Positions 26,098-36,199 of a stretch of DNA of 64,000 bases are shown piece after piece (within the stretch, counting starts at the first letter, position 1; each line of letters starts with the position of its first letter). The translations under genes were made by a program, and so were the position numbers. The notes under the pieces are model-generated. The model saw nothing but the letters and a program-made list of their open reading frames with translations. It ran no database searches and was not told where the DNA came from. This stretch comes from Bog-532 sp963775825 (GTDB lineage Bacteria > Actinomycetota > Actinomycetes > Streptosporangiales > Streptosporangiaceae): positions 1 through 64,000 of the forward strand of contig CAVZKY010000058.1 of NCBI GenBank assembly GCA_963775825.1, written 5' to 3'.

Positions 26098-27663
26098 GTG
26101 AACAACGGGCAGATGATCGACTGGGACGTGGCCGTGTCCACCGGTGTCCGTTGGGCACGTCCGGGACCCCAGGTGAGCCTGGCTGAGGCGCGGCAGACTG
26201 TCGCGGAGCTCCGTGAGCTGGCCGCCGCGGTTGAGCGGCCTGTGCGCGAGGTCACCGGCCTGCAGAGCAAGGTGACGCCGGGCAAGGTCGCGGTAGTGGA
26301 CCGGGCCGGCTGGGTCCGCGCCAACGTGGACGGCTTCCGGGTCGTACTCGATCCGCTCGCCGAGCAGATGCGCCAGCGCAGCCCCGCCGCGAATGCCTCC
26401 GGCCTGGTGATGGGGGTCGGCTCGCGTGTCACCGGGGTGCAGGCCGGGCTGATCCTCGCCTACCTGTCGGCGCGGGTCCTCGGCCAGTATGAGCTGTTCC
26501 TCCCACCCGGCTCGGGCCAGAACGGCGCCGAGGAACCGGTCGGCCGGCTGACCCTGGTCGCGCCCAACATCGTGATGGTCGAGCGCGAGCTGGGCGTGGA
26601 CCCCCGTGACTTCCGCCGCTGGGTGTGCCTGCACGAGGAGACGCACCGGGTGCAGTTCACCTCGGTCCCGTGGCTGCGCGCCTACGTGCAGGACCAGATG
26701 ACCGAGTTCCTGCTGGCCTCCGACCTCGACCCGGCGACCATTCTCAGCCGGCTGCGGGCCGCCGCCGACGCCGTGGCGGGTGCGGTGCGGGGCGGGGACA
26801 GCGAGAGCCTCATCGAGGCCATCCAGACGCCCCAGCAGAAGGAGATCCTGGCCCGGCTGACTGCCCTGATGACCCTGGTCGAGGGCCACGGCGACTATGT
26901 GATGGACGCCGTTGGGCCGCAGGTGGTCCCGTCGGTCGCCGAAATCAGGGAACGCTTCAACACCCGCCGCCGCACGGCGGGCCGGGTCGAGCAGACCATC
27001 CGGCGGCTTCTGGGCATCGATCTGAAGATGCGGCAGTACGCCGACGGTGCCCGCTTCGTGCGTGCGGTCGTCGACCAGATCGGCATGGACGGCTTCAACA
27101 AGGTCTGGGAATCGCCGGAGACGATCCCGACCATGAGCGAAATCAGCAACCCGTCCGCGTGGATCACCCGGGTGGCCGGGGGCTATGCCGCCGCGCCGCC
27201 CGCGGTGACCGGGGCGGTCAGTGAGGCGCCGTCCACCGCACCCGTCAACGGCACGAGCGCCACGTCCGGTGCCGCCCCGGTCAGCGAGTCACCGGCTACC
27301 GAAGCGACCGCGCAGGACGTCCCGCCCGCGGACGTCTGGCCCTCGGACGCTCCACCGGCGTCAGAGGTCCCGCCAGCGTCCGAGGTGTCGCCCGCGCCTG
27401 ATGTGCCCGCAACCGAGGCACCCGCCGATGCCGGCCCCGCTTCCGGCGAGCCCCCGGCCAGCGACAGGCCAGCGCCGGTGACAAACGTCTTCGGGGTCGG
27501 CGATCTTACCCGGGACCCTCCGCAGGCGGGCGATGTCTTCCACGCCGGAGACGACTCCGCGGTCAGTTACCCGGCCGAGGACGCTGCACGGCCCGACACC
27601 GATCAAGCCGGGGAGACGGCCCCCGACGGGGGAGAGGACCGTCTCCGGCACGACGGCCAGTAA
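26098..27663 (+). CDS. Zinc-dependent metalloprotease-like protein (F420-associated DUF)
   Basis: A 521-residue protein from GTG 26098, preceded by GGAGG. The core resembles the actinobacterial family annotated as coenzyme F420 biosynthesis-associated / zincin-like metallopeptidase: IDWDVAVSTGVRWA at the start, and CLHEETHRVQF with an HExxH zinc motif at about residue 180. RTAGRVEQTIRRLLGIDLKMRQY and MDGFNKVWESPETIPTMSEI are further family blocks. After about residue 365 there is a Pro/Ala/Ser-rich acidic tail with repeated PPASEV units, likely disordered. The position upstream of tilS and hpt is conserved (Rv3626c). Proteolysis has not been shown here; F420 linkage is by family name only. 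Confidence 0.85.
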   Translation: MNNGQMIDWDVAVSTGVRWARPGPQVSLAEARQTVAELRELAAAVERPVREVTGLQSKVTPGKVAVVDRAGWVRANVDGFRVVLDPLAEQMRQRSPAANASGLVMGVGSRVTGVQAGLILAYLSARVLGQYELFLPPGSGQNGAEEPVGRLTLVAPNIVMVERELGVDPRDFRRWVCLHEETHRVQFTSVPWLRAYVQDQMTEFLLASDLDPATILSRLRAAADAVAGAVRGGDSESLIEAIQTPQQKEILARLTALMTLVEGHGDYVMDAVGPQVVPSVAEIRERFNTRRRTAGRVEQTIRRLLGIDLKMRQYADGARFVRAVVDQIGMDGFNKVWESPETIPTMSEISNPSAWITRVAGGYAAAPPAVTGAVSEAPSTAPVNGTSATSGAAPVSESPATEATAQDVPPADVWPSDAPPASEVPPASEVSPAPDVPATEAPADAGPASGEPPASDRPAPVTNVFGVGDLTRDPPQAGDVFHAGDDSAVSYPAEDAARPDTDQAGETAPDGGEDRLRHDGQ

Positions 27664-27669
27664 ACCCGC

Positions 27670-28695
27670 ATGGGCCCGAGCCCGGCGGTCGCCGAGATCC
27701 GCACCGCGGTCCGGGAGAGCCTCCGGGACCTTGACCCAGGTGACCTGGTGCTCGTGGCCTGCTCCGGCGGGGCGGACTCGCTGGCCTTGGCCGCCGCACT
27801 CGCGTTCGTGGCGCCGCGCCAGCGCCTGCGGGCCGGCGGGGTCACCGTGGACCATGGGCTGCAGCCTGGTTCCGCCGAGCGCGCGCAGGCCGTAGCGCAG
27901 AGACTCACGAGCCTCGGCCTCGATCCGGTGGAGTGCATCACGGTCATGGTCCCGGCGCCGGGGAACGGGGCCCACGGGGTCCGTACCGGGCCGGAAGCGG
28001 CCGCCCGCGCCGCCCGGTACCAGGCGCTGGAGGTGGCCGCTCAGCGCACCGGGGCGGCGGCCGTGCTGCTCGGCCATACCCTCGACGATCAGGCGGAGAC
28101 GGTCCTGCTCGGGCTGGCCCGCGGGTCGGGCGCCCGGGCGCTGGCCGGCATGGCCGCCCAGCGCGGGCGCTACCGGCGCCCGCTGCTGCCGGTGCGGCGG
28201 CAGGCGACGCGGGCCGCCTGCGCGGCGCTTGGCCTGCCGGTCTGGGATGACCCGCACAACGCCGATTCCCGCTTCTCCCGGGCGCGGGTCCGGCACGACG
28301 TGATGCCGGTGCTGGAGACGGCGCTGGGGCCTGGTGTCGCCGACGCGCTGGCGCGGACCGCCCGGCAGTTGCGCGCCGACGCCGACTACCTGGACGCGCA
28401 GGCAGCCATCGAAACCGCGCGAGCGAAGGACTGCGCCGCCCTGCGCACCGAAAGCCTGGCCACTCTGCCGGTGGCCATCCGGGCCCGGGTGCTGCACAGC
28501 GCGGCGATCGCCGCCGGCTGCCCGGCCGGCTCCTGACCGCGTGCCACGTGGAGCAGCTCGAGGCGCTGGTGACAGGATGGCGCGGGCAGCGGTGGATCGA
28601 CCTTCCCGGCGGGGTGCGCGGGGTCCGGCGGGAAGGCCAGTTGCGCTTCACCCGTGAGATCGATCCGGCCGGGCGCACCCCGGCCGGATCCGGAC
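27670..28695 (+). CDS. tilS: tRNA(Ile)-lysidine synthase (frame-broken near 28530)
   Basis: TilS converts C34 of the CAU-anticodon tRNA-Ile to lysidine and is essential. The ATP-binding PP-loop is CSGGADSLALAAAL (about residue 35), followed by VDHGLQPGS, GHTLDDQAETVLLGLARGSG and RPLLPVRR. At about 28530 the frame ends in a TGA; a one-base shift restores the C-terminal domain with VEQLEALVTGWRGQRWIDLPGG and RREGQLRF. The restored frame has no stop before hpt, so the exact end is uncertain (about 28650-28700). A further indel or a real TilS-Hpt fusion could explain this. Confidence 0.85.
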
Positions 28696-28745
28696 CTATG
28701 GCGGACGCCGCCGAGGACGCGCCGGGCGGGACAGAGAGGGTGGCC

Positions 28746-29327
28746 ATGGACGCGGGCGACATGGGAGCAGATCTGAAGGAAGTGCTGATCAGCGAGGAGA
28801 GGCTGCGTCAGCGGGTGACAGAGCTGGCGGCGCGGATTGACGCCGACTACGCCGGGCGCGACCTCCTCCTCGTGGGTGTGCTCAAGGGCGCCATCATGGT
28901 GATGGCCGACTTGGCGCGCGCCATGCATCTGCCGATCCAGATGGACTGGATGGCTGTGTCCTCCTACGGTTCCGGGACGCAGTTGTCGGGTGTGGTCCGC
29001 ATCCTCAAGGACCTCGACACCGACATCTCCGGCCGCGACGTCCTCGTCGTCGAGGACATCGTCGACTCCGGGCTCACCCTGTCCTGGCTGGTCGGAAACC
29101 TCCAGTCCCGGGGCCCGGCCTCGGTGCGCGTCTGCACCATGCTGCGGAAGCCGGGGGCCGCGCGGATGCGCGACGTCGATGTCGCGTACACCGGCTTCGA
29201 CATTGGGGACGAGTTCGTGATCGGATACGGGCTCGACTACGCCGAGCGGTACCGTAACCTGCCCTTTATCGGGACTCTCGCGCCCCACGTATACGGGGGG
29301 AACAGAACCGAAGCAGACAAGCGTTGA
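28746..29327 (+). CDS. hpt: Hypoxanthine(-guanine) phosphoribosyltransferase
   Basis: Salvages hypoxanthine/guanine to nucleotides using PRPP. The ATG at 28746 (MDAGDMGADLKEVLIS) follows AGAGAGGG. Family motifs are LLLVGVLKGAIMVMADLAR, SSYGSGT and the PRPP-binding VLVVEDIVDSGLTLSWL, with the C-terminal DYAERYRNLPFIGTL. The length of 193 residues fits. The same frame remains open upstream into the tilS C-terminal part. Gene order tilS-hpt-ftsH is a classic conserved cluster. Confidence 0.93.
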   Translation: MDAGDMGADLKEVLISEERLRQRVTELAARIDADYAGRDLLLVGVLKGAIMVMADLARAMHLPIQMDWMAVSSYGSGTQLSGVVRILKDLDTDISGRDVLVVEDIVDSGLTLSWLVGNLQSRGPASVRVCTMLRKPGAARMRDVDVAYTGFDIGDEFVIGYGLDYAERYRNLPFIGTLAPHVYGGNRTEADKR

Positions 29328-29532
29328 CGAGGCGTGATGCCGGGGCGGGCAGGAGGGTATTCCTGGCCGTCCGCGTTCCCGGCGTCCCGTCAGGCATTGG
29401 TGGTCCGCAGCCGGGCATAAAAAGGACGAACCGGGTCGGGCACAGATAGCAGGCAAGGCGGTCCCGCCGGAGGTCGGTGGGATGTAAAGCTGGTCAGGAG
29501 GGAACGGCCCCGGGCCAAGGGGTCGCTCGTCG

Positions 29533-31622
29533 ATGGATTCTAAGCGCTCATTCCGCATGATTGGGCTGTTCGCCGCGGCGGTCCTGGTCGTGATCGTGCT
29601 GCTCAATCTGGCTGACTCCGGAAGCTCGTACACGCCGGCGGACACGTCGCAGGTCGTCAAGCTGATCGACCGGGGCCAGGTCAAGTCGGCCAAGATCACC
29701 GACAAGAACCAGACCATCCAGGTGACGACCAAGGGCGGCAAGCAATACCAGGCCGACTGGGTCAGCGGCCAGGGGCTCGCCCTCCAGCAGGAGCTGCAGA
29801 AGCAGTATGACGCGGGCAACCTGCCAGAGGGCTACACGGTGGCGATACCGTCCGGCAGCTCGGTCTGGAGTCTGCTCGAATCCTTCATCCCGTACATCAT
29901 CATCGCTCTGTTCTTCTTCCTGATCCTCAGCCAGATGCAGGGCGGCGGCTCGCGGGTGATGAACTTCGGCAAGTCGAAAGCCAAGCTGATCACCAAGGAC
30001 ACGCCGAAGACGACCTTCGCGGACGTGGCCGGTGCGGACGAGGCAATCGAGGAGCTGCAGGAGATCAAGGAATTCCTGCAGGCCCCGGCCAAGTTCCAGG
30101 CCATCGGCGCGAAGATCCCCAAGGGCGTGCTGCTGTACGGTCCGCCGGGTACCGGCAAGACGCTGCTGGCCAGAGCCGTCGCGGGCGAGGCTGGCGTGCC
30201 CTTCTACTCGATTTCCGGCTCCGACTTCGTGGAGATGTTCGTCGGTGTCGGCGCCTCCCGGGTCCGTGACCTGTTCGAGCAGGCGAAGTCCAATGCCCCC
30301 GCGATCGTCTTCGTCGACGAGATCGACGCGGTGGGGCGGCACCGCGGCGCCGGGCTGGGCGGCGGGCACGACGAGCGTGAGCAGACCCTCAACCAGATGC
30401 TGGTTGAGCTGGACGGCTTCGACACCAAGGGCGGAGTGATCGTGATCGCCGCGACGAACCGTCCCGACATCCTGGACCCCGCTCTGCTGCGTCCTGGCCG
30501 GTTCGACCGGCAGATCATGGTGGCCCAGCCGGACCTGACCGGCCGCAAGGGCATCTTGAAGGTGCACGCTCGCGGCAAGCCCATCGCGCCCGACGCGGAC
30601 CTGGACATCATCGCCCGCCGGACACCCGGCTTCACCGGCGCTGACCTGGCCAACGTGATCAACGAAGCCGCGCTGCTGACCGCGCGGACCAACGGCAAGC
30701 AGATCAGCATGGCGGCGATGGAGGAAGCGATCGACCGGGTGATGGCGGGCCCGGAGCGCAAGAGCGCGATCCTCTCCGAGAAGGAGCGGAAGATCATCGC
30801 CTACCACGAGGGGGGCCACGCCCTCGTGGGTCATGCAATGCCGAACGCCGACCCGGTGCACAAGATCACGATTATCCCGCGCGGACGGGCCCTGGGCTAT
30901 ACGCAGGCGCTGCCGACCGAGGACAAGGTCCTGGTGACCCGGGCCGAGATGTGGGACCAGCTGGCCATGCTGCTGGGCGGGCGCACCGCCGAGGAGCTGG
31001 TTTTCCACGAGCCCACCACCGGTGCCGCGAACGACATCGAGAAGGCCAGCGAGGTCGCCCGCGGGATGGTGACGCAGTACGGGATGAGCGAGAAGCTTGG
31101 CGCGCGCAAGTTCGGCAGCGGCGACACGCGAGCCGTTCCTCGGCATGGAGAGGTCGCACGCGCGGGACTACTCCGAGGAGATCGCCTCGGCCATTGACGA
31201 CGAGGTGCGCCGGCTGATCGAGTCGGCTCACGATGAGGCCTGGGAAGTGCTGGTCGAGTACCGGGACGTCCTCGACCAGCTGGTACTCCGGCTCCTGGAC
31301 AAGGAAACCCTGTCCAGGAAGGAGGTCCTGGAAGTCTTCGCCACGGTGCAGAAGCGACCGCTCCGTGGCTCCTACACCGGGTACGGCAAGCGGCTGCCTT
31401 CGGATCGGCCGCCCGTCCTGACGCCTAAGGAGCTCGCGCTCGCCGCCGCGTCGGACAGCAAGAACGGCGCGGCGATCCAGGGGAACGGGCAGGCCCTCGG
31501 CTACACCGCCAACGGTAGTCCCCGGTGAGCTTCCCGGTGGTCCCGCGGCCGGCGCGCCGCATGACTTCCCGGGCCCGGGCCAGCCGTATGACTACGGGGA
31601 CCGTCCGGACGGCGATGCATGA
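29533..31622 (+). CDS. ftsH: ATP-dependent zinc metalloprotease FtsH (frame-broken near 31130 and 31520)
   Basis: A membrane-bound AAA+ protease that degrades membrane and regulatory proteins. Two transmembrane helices flank a periplasmic-side domain (LFAAAVLVVIVLLN and SFIPYIIIALFFFLIL). Walker A GPPGTGKT is at about residue 201, Walker B is IVFVDEIDAVG, and the SRH region ends in RPGRFDR. The zinc site is HEGGH (about residue 424; HEAGH is commoner). At about 31130 the frame shifts, and the C-terminal protease piece reads SHARDYSEEIASAIDDEV. A second shift near 31520 would join the Pro/Gly-rich tail ending PYDYGDRPDGDA at 31622. Confidence 0.92.
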
Positions 31623-31653
31623 TCGGGCGCGCAGCCTCCCGGGACGCCATCCG

Positions 31654-32245
31654 ATGAGCGCGGACGGTACCGCCTGAGATCGACCAGCCCCGGATCGAGC
31701 GTGCCGTGCTCGAGATCCTGCTGGCCATCGGTGAGGACCCGGAACGGGACGGGCTGGTGGACACCCCGGCCCGGGTCGCCCGCGCGTGCGCGGAGCAGTT
31801 CGCGGGGCTGCGCCAGCGGCCCGAGGACGTGCTGACCAAGGTTTTCGACGCTGATCACGACGAAATGGTCCTGGTGCGGGACATCGAGCTGTACGCGACC
31901 TGCGAGCACCATCTCGTCCCGTTCTTCGGGGTCGCCCACATTGGGTACATCCCGAATGAGAAAGGGCAGATCACCGGCTTGTCCAAGCTGGCCCGCCTGG
32001 TCGATATCTACGCCCGCCGGCCGCAGGTGCAGGAGCGGATGACCAGCCAGATCGCGGACGCGCTGGTGTCGAACCTGGAGCCCCGGGGCGTGATCGTGGT
32101 GATCGAGGCCGAGCACCTGTGCATGTCGATGCGGGGGGTACGCAAGCCGGGAGCCAGGACCGTCACCTCGGCCGTGCGTGGCATTTTCCGTACCAGCGCC
32201 CGGACCCGGTCCGAGGCCATGAGCCTGGTGCGCGGCACGCACTGA
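31654..32245 (+). CDS. folE: GTP cyclohydrolase I (frame-broken near 31672)
   Basis: First enzyme of folate synthesis, opening GTP to dihydroneopterin triphosphate. The likely start is ATG 31654 (MSADGTA), after which one base change shifts the frame into IDQPRIERAVLEILLAIG; without it, only a GTG at 31706 is available, which would cut the N-terminal helix. Zinc and active-site residues are in LYATCEHHLVPFFG and EAEHLCMSMRGVRKPGA, and the QVQERMTSQIADAL segment is conserved. It forms part of the ftsH-folE-folP-folBK block, interrupted by a lysyl-transferase-like gene. Confidence 0.92.
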
Positions 32246-32264
32246 CTCATCCGGCCCGCGCCGC

Positions 32265-32302
32265 TGGCCGCTGCGCCAACTCTTGGCCGCTGCGCCAACT
32301 CT
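32265..32302. repeat. Perfect 19-bp tandem duplication
   Basis: TGGCCGCTGCGCCAACTCT occurs twice in immediate succession (32265-32283 and 32284-32302) in the gap after folE. Further on, GGTACC sits in both arms of a short inverted repeat around 32334-32358. No gene in this 250-base gap. Confidence 0.8.
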
Positions 32303-32503
32303 GAACGGCGCCGTCCGCCGGTCCGTTTTAAGAGGTACCGTGTTGAGGGGGGGCGGTACCGATGGAGAACGTAAACGGCGCAGCGGACATAGGCGGATCG
32401 TGCAATTTCGCGGAAACCTATCCATTATCGTCGGCTGGTAAGCGGTGCCGGGCGTTCCTGGCTAACCTTGAATTTCGTGATTCGGGGCCTGGATAACCTT
32501 AAT

Positions 32504-34331
32504 ATGAGCGAAAGTGACACCACCGAAACGGCCGGGCGGACGGCTGTATCCGGGGAGGATTCTGAGCACCCGTGGCTGGACAGTCAGCGGGGCCAGCGGC
32601 GGTGGATCCCGTCGATCGCCGCCCTGCTGTGCCTTCTGATCGGTCTCTCCGACGTTCTCGCGATCTTCGCCACCCCCAGCTTTCACGCCCGGCTGCACCG
32701 GATCAACACCTACGTTCCCGGGACCCTGACCAACGCGGCCCGCAGCGCGGACGTGATCGTGGGATTGCTCCTGCTGATGCTGTCGCACGGGCTGCGCCGC
32801 AGGAAACGCCGGGCCTGGCAGGCGGTCACGGCCCTCCTCATCCTTGACATCGGGATCCACTTCACCCGGGTCCGGGCCCTTTCGGCGCATCTCCCCACGA
32901 CGGTCGTTGCTGTCATCCTGCTCGGCACGCTGCTCTACTTCCGGAAGGACTTCTACGCGGTCGGCGACTGGCGGACGCGCTGGCTGGCCCTCTGGGTTTT
33001 CGTCGGGCTCGCGGTCGCGGGCATCGCGATCAGCCTTGGCTACCTGTCGGCCAACGCGCTCAACGGCAGTTACTCATTTCCCGTCCGGCTGGAAGATGTC
33101 GTGCTCGAGGTCGCCGGGATCTCCGGCTCCATCGGCTTCGTCTCCGAAGGCCGGGGCGACGGCTATCACCTGCTGACCAGTGCCCTGGGGCTGTTCACCC
33201 TGATCGTCACGGCCTACCTGTTCCTGCGGCCCGCCGAGCCGAAGGCCCGGCTGACCCCCGGGGACGCCGAGCGGATCCGGCAGTTGCTGGCCAAGTACGG
33301 GGACCGGGACTCGCTCGAGCTATTTCGCGCTCCGCGACGACAAGAGCGTCATCTGGTCCCCGACCGGCAAGGCGTGTATCTGCTACCGGGTCGTGTCCGG
33401 GGTCATGCTGGCCGGCGGTGATCCGATCGGCGATCCCGAGGCCTGGCCTGGGGCGATCCAGGCCTTCCTCGACCAGGCTGCCCGGCACGCCTGGGCCCCG
33501 GCGGTGATGGGCTGCAGCGAGCTGGGCGCGGAGGTCTGGTGCCGCGAAGGCGACCTCACCGCCCTTGAACTTGGCGACGAGGGCATCGTCAACGTAGCGG
33601 ACTTCAGCCTCTCCGGCCGGCCGATGCGCAACGTCCGCCAGATGGTGTCCCGGGTGACGCGCAACGGCTATACCGCTGACGTGCGCCGGGTCGGCGACGT
33701 GCCGCGCGAGGAGATCGACACCATCCTCAACGTGGCCGATTCGTGGCGCGGCAGCCACACGGAACGCGGCTTTTCCATGGCGCTGGGACGGGTTGGCGCC
33801 CCTGGGGACGAGCAATGCGTGATCGCAACTGCGATGTGCGAGGGAACGCTGCGGGCCGTGCTGCACTTCGTTCCCTGGGGCAGCGACGGCCTGTCCCTCG
33901 ATCTCATGCGCCGGGACCGGGGCTCTCAGCCAGGCCTGAACGACTTCCTCATCGTGGAAGCCATCAAGGCCGCGCCGTGCCTCGGTGTTAAGCGCATCTC
34001 GCTGAACTTTGCCGTATTCAGGGCCGCCCTCGAGCGCGGGGAACGTATCGGCGCCGGGCCGGTACTGCGGGCCTGGCGGTCAATTCTCCTTTTTCTTTCC
34101 AAGTGGTTCCAGATCGAATCGCTTTACAAATTCAACGCGAAGTTCTCACCTGTCTGGGAGCCCAGGTTCTTCGTTTTCCCGACCGCCAAGGACGCGCCGA
34201 GGATCGCGCTCGCCGCACTCGAGGCCGAGGCCTTCCTGGTCTGGCCGACGCTCGAGCCGCGGCGGATCGCGCGCCATCTGGGCCTGGGTCGCCTGCGCCG
34301 CCGATTGCGGCGCGCCCTGCACCGGCACTGA
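32504..34331 (+). CDS. Lysylphosphatidylglycerol synthase-like protein (MprF/LysX type; frame-broken near 33320)
   Basis: The N-terminal half has several membrane helices (SIAALLCLLIGLSDVLAIF, ADVIVGLLLLMLSHGL, VTALLILDIGIHF, VVAVILLGTLLYF, WLALWVFVGLAVAGIAISL, LTSALGLFTLIVTAYLFL). Near 33320 the frame shifts and continues with YFALRDDKSVIWSPTGKA and VVSGVMLAGGDPIGDPEAW, the start of the DUF2156 GNAT-like transferase domain that loads aminoacyl groups onto phosphatidylglycerol. This protects against cationic peptides. Its total size of about 600 residues resembles the LysX N-terminal part but lacks a lysyl-tRNA synthetase domain; the separate lysS gene lies 5 kb downstream. ATG 32504 is chosen, though its ribosome-binding site is weak. 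Confidence 0.85.
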
Positions 34332-34373
34332 AACGGAGCTGAGCCGGGACGGCGGACCTCATAGGCTTGGGCC

Positions 34374-35300
34374 ATGGCGAGCAGTTCCGTGACGAGGCAG
34401 GGGTACCCGCTGCCGGGACTGCCGAGCCGGGACCGTTGCCTGGTAATGGGTGTGGTCAACGTCACCCCGGACTCCTTTTCCGACGGTGGCCAGTGGCTGG
34501 GCGCCGATGCCGCGGTGGCCCACGGCCTGGACCTGGCGGCGCAGGGCGCGGACATCGTGGATGTCGGCGGGGAGTCGACCCGGCCGGGCGCGCAGCGTAT
34601 CTCCGCCGACGAAGAGACTCGCCGGGTGCTGCCGGTCATCACCGAGCTGGCCCGGTCCGGCGTCCCGGTGAGCGTGGACACGATGCGCGCCCAGGTGGCG
34701 GAGCTGGCCCTGCTAGCCGGAGCCCGGCTGGTCAATGACGTCAGCGGGGGCCTCGCCGACCCGCACATGCCGCGGCTGGTGGCCAGGGCGGCGGTGCCGT
34801 ACGTGGTGATGCACTGGCGCGGCCACAGCCACGACATGAACTCCAGGGCGGTCTACGGCGATGTGGTCCGCGAGGTCCGGGACGAGCTCAGCCGACGGGT
34901 CGAGGCGGTGGTGGCCGAGGGCGTCGACCCGTCGATGATCGTGCTCGATCCGGGCCTGGGGTTCAGCAAGCTCAGTGAGCACAACTGGCGTGTGCTGGCG
35001 GCTCTGCCGGAAATCGGCTGCCTGGACCCGGGTCTCGCCCAGGATCCCGCGGGCAGCGGCCGGTCACGCTGTTTCCCGCTGCTCATCGGCGCCTCACGCA
35101 AGCGTTTCCTGGGCCGTCTGCTGGCGGCCGCCGACGGTACGGCCCGGCCGTTCGCCGCCAGCGACGACGCGACCGTCGCTACGACCGCGCTCGCCGCGGC
35201 GGCCGGTGCGTGGTGCGTACGTGTCCACCAGGTCCCGGCCAACGCGGACGCCGTCCGGGTGGCGGCGGCCTGGCGGGCGGCCCAGGAGGCTGACTCATGA
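34374..35300 (+). CDS. folP: Dihydropteroate synthase
   Basis: Joins p-aminobenzoate to the pterin in folate synthesis; the sulfonamide target. The TIM-barrel signature MGVVNVTPDSFSDGG is at about residue 25 and DIVDVGGESTRPGA follows, both family hallmarks. Later motifs are VSVDTMRAQVA, LVNDVSGG, IVLDPGLGFSK and LIGASRKRFLG. The length of 308 residues is a little above average because of an insert near residues 210-225. Its stop overlaps the folB-folK start (ATGA), indicating translational coupling. Confidence 0.95.
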   Translation: MASSSVTRQGYPLPGLPSRDRCLVMGVVNVTPDSFSDGGQWLGADAAVAHGLDLAAQGADIVDVGGESTRPGAQRISADEETRRVLPVITELARSGVPVSVDTMRAQVAELALLAGARLVNDVSGGLADPHMPRLVARAAVPYVVMHWRGHSHDMNSRAVYGDVVREVRDELSRRVEAVVAEGVDPSMIVLDPGLGFSKLSEHNWRVLAALPEIGCLDPGLAQDPAGSGRSRCFPLLIGASRKRFLGRLLAAADGTARPFAASDDATVATTALAAAAGAWCVRVHQVPANADAVRVAAAWRAAQEADS

Positions 35301-36160
35301 GAGCGGACCGGATCGAACTGCGTGGTCTGCGGGTGCGGGGCTACCACGGCGTCCTGGACAGCGAGCGCCGGGACGGCCAGGAGTTCCTGATTGACGCCGT
35401 GCTGGCCGTCGACACCCGCCCCGCCGCCGCGACCGATGACCTCTCGCTGACGGTGGATTACGCCAGGCTGAGCGAACGGCTCGCTGGGATCGTGGCCGGT
35501 GAGCCGGTCCAGCTGATCGAGACGCTGGCGGAGCAGCTGGCGCGGGCGTGCCTGGCCGAGCCGGCCGTGCGGCAAGCCGAGATCACCGTGCACAAGCCGA
35601 ACGCGCCGATCAGCCTCCCGTTCGGTGACGTATCGGTCACCATCCGCCGCGAGCGCCGTGTTCCGGTGGTCATCGCGCTGGGCAGCAACCTGGGAGACCG
35701 GCGCCAGGAACTCCAGCGGGCGGTGGACGAGCTGGCCGCCACCAGCGGTCTTCGTATCACCGCTGTTTCACCGGTGTACGAGACCGCTCCGGTCGGGGGG
35801 CCTGAGCAGCCGGACTACTTGAATGCGGTCGTGCTGGCCGAGACGTCCCGCCCGGCCGCCGAGCTGCTGCGGCGGGCGCACACGATCGAGGCGGCGGCCC
35901 AGCGGGCCAGGGAGGTGCGCTGGGGCCCGCGCACGCTCGACGTCGACCTCATCGCCTACGGCGCCGAGACGAGCGGCGATCCCGTGCTGACGCTGCCCCA
36001 CCCGCGGGCGCATGAGCGCGCGTTCGTGCTGGCCCCCTGGCTTGACGCCGATCCCGGTGCCGTGCTGCCCGGGCACGGCCCGGTGGCGGCGCTGCTGCCC
36101 GCGCTGCCCGAGGGCGGTGTCCGGCGGCGTGATGATCTGGCGCTCCGGCAGCCCGCATAG
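35297..36160 (+). CDS. Fused dihydroneopterin aldolase / HPPK (FolB-FolK)
   Basis: The first 120 residues are FolB: ELRGLRVRGYHGVLDSERRDGQEF and VQLIETLAEQLARACL with the conserved Tyr, Glu and Lys positions (TVHKPNAPI). From residue about 123 the FolK domain begins with VIALGSNLGDRRQEL and continues with YETAPVGGPEQPDYLNAV and the catalytic RWGPRTLDVDLIAYG, plus LPHPRAHERAFVLAPW. Thus one protein carries out two consecutive folate steps. Fusions of FolB to FolK occur in several lineages; in many actinobacteria the two genes are adjacent but separate. It overlaps folP by 4 bases. Confidence 0.93.
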   Translation: MRADRIELRGLRVRGYHGVLDSERRDGQEFLIDAVLAVDTRPAAATDDLSLTVDYARLSERLAGIVAGEPVQLIETLAEQLARACLAEPAVRQAEITVHKPNAPISLPFGDVSVTIRRERRVPVVIALGSNLGDRRQELQRAVDELAATSGLRITAVSPVYETAPVGGPEQPDYLNAVVLAETSRPAAELLRRAHTIEAAAQRAREVRWGPRTLDVDLIAYGAETSGDPVLTLPHPRAHERAFVLAPWLDADPGAVLPGHGPVAALLPALPEGGVRRRDDLALRQPA

Positions 36161-36199
36161 CCTGGATGCCGTGGCCATACTGACCGTGGTGGCGACCAT

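Noticed and set aside
28386..29819. 477-codon minus-strand frame over tilS, hpt and ftsH
   Set aside because: Antisense shadow of genes with clear family motifs on the plus strand; no recognisable domains.
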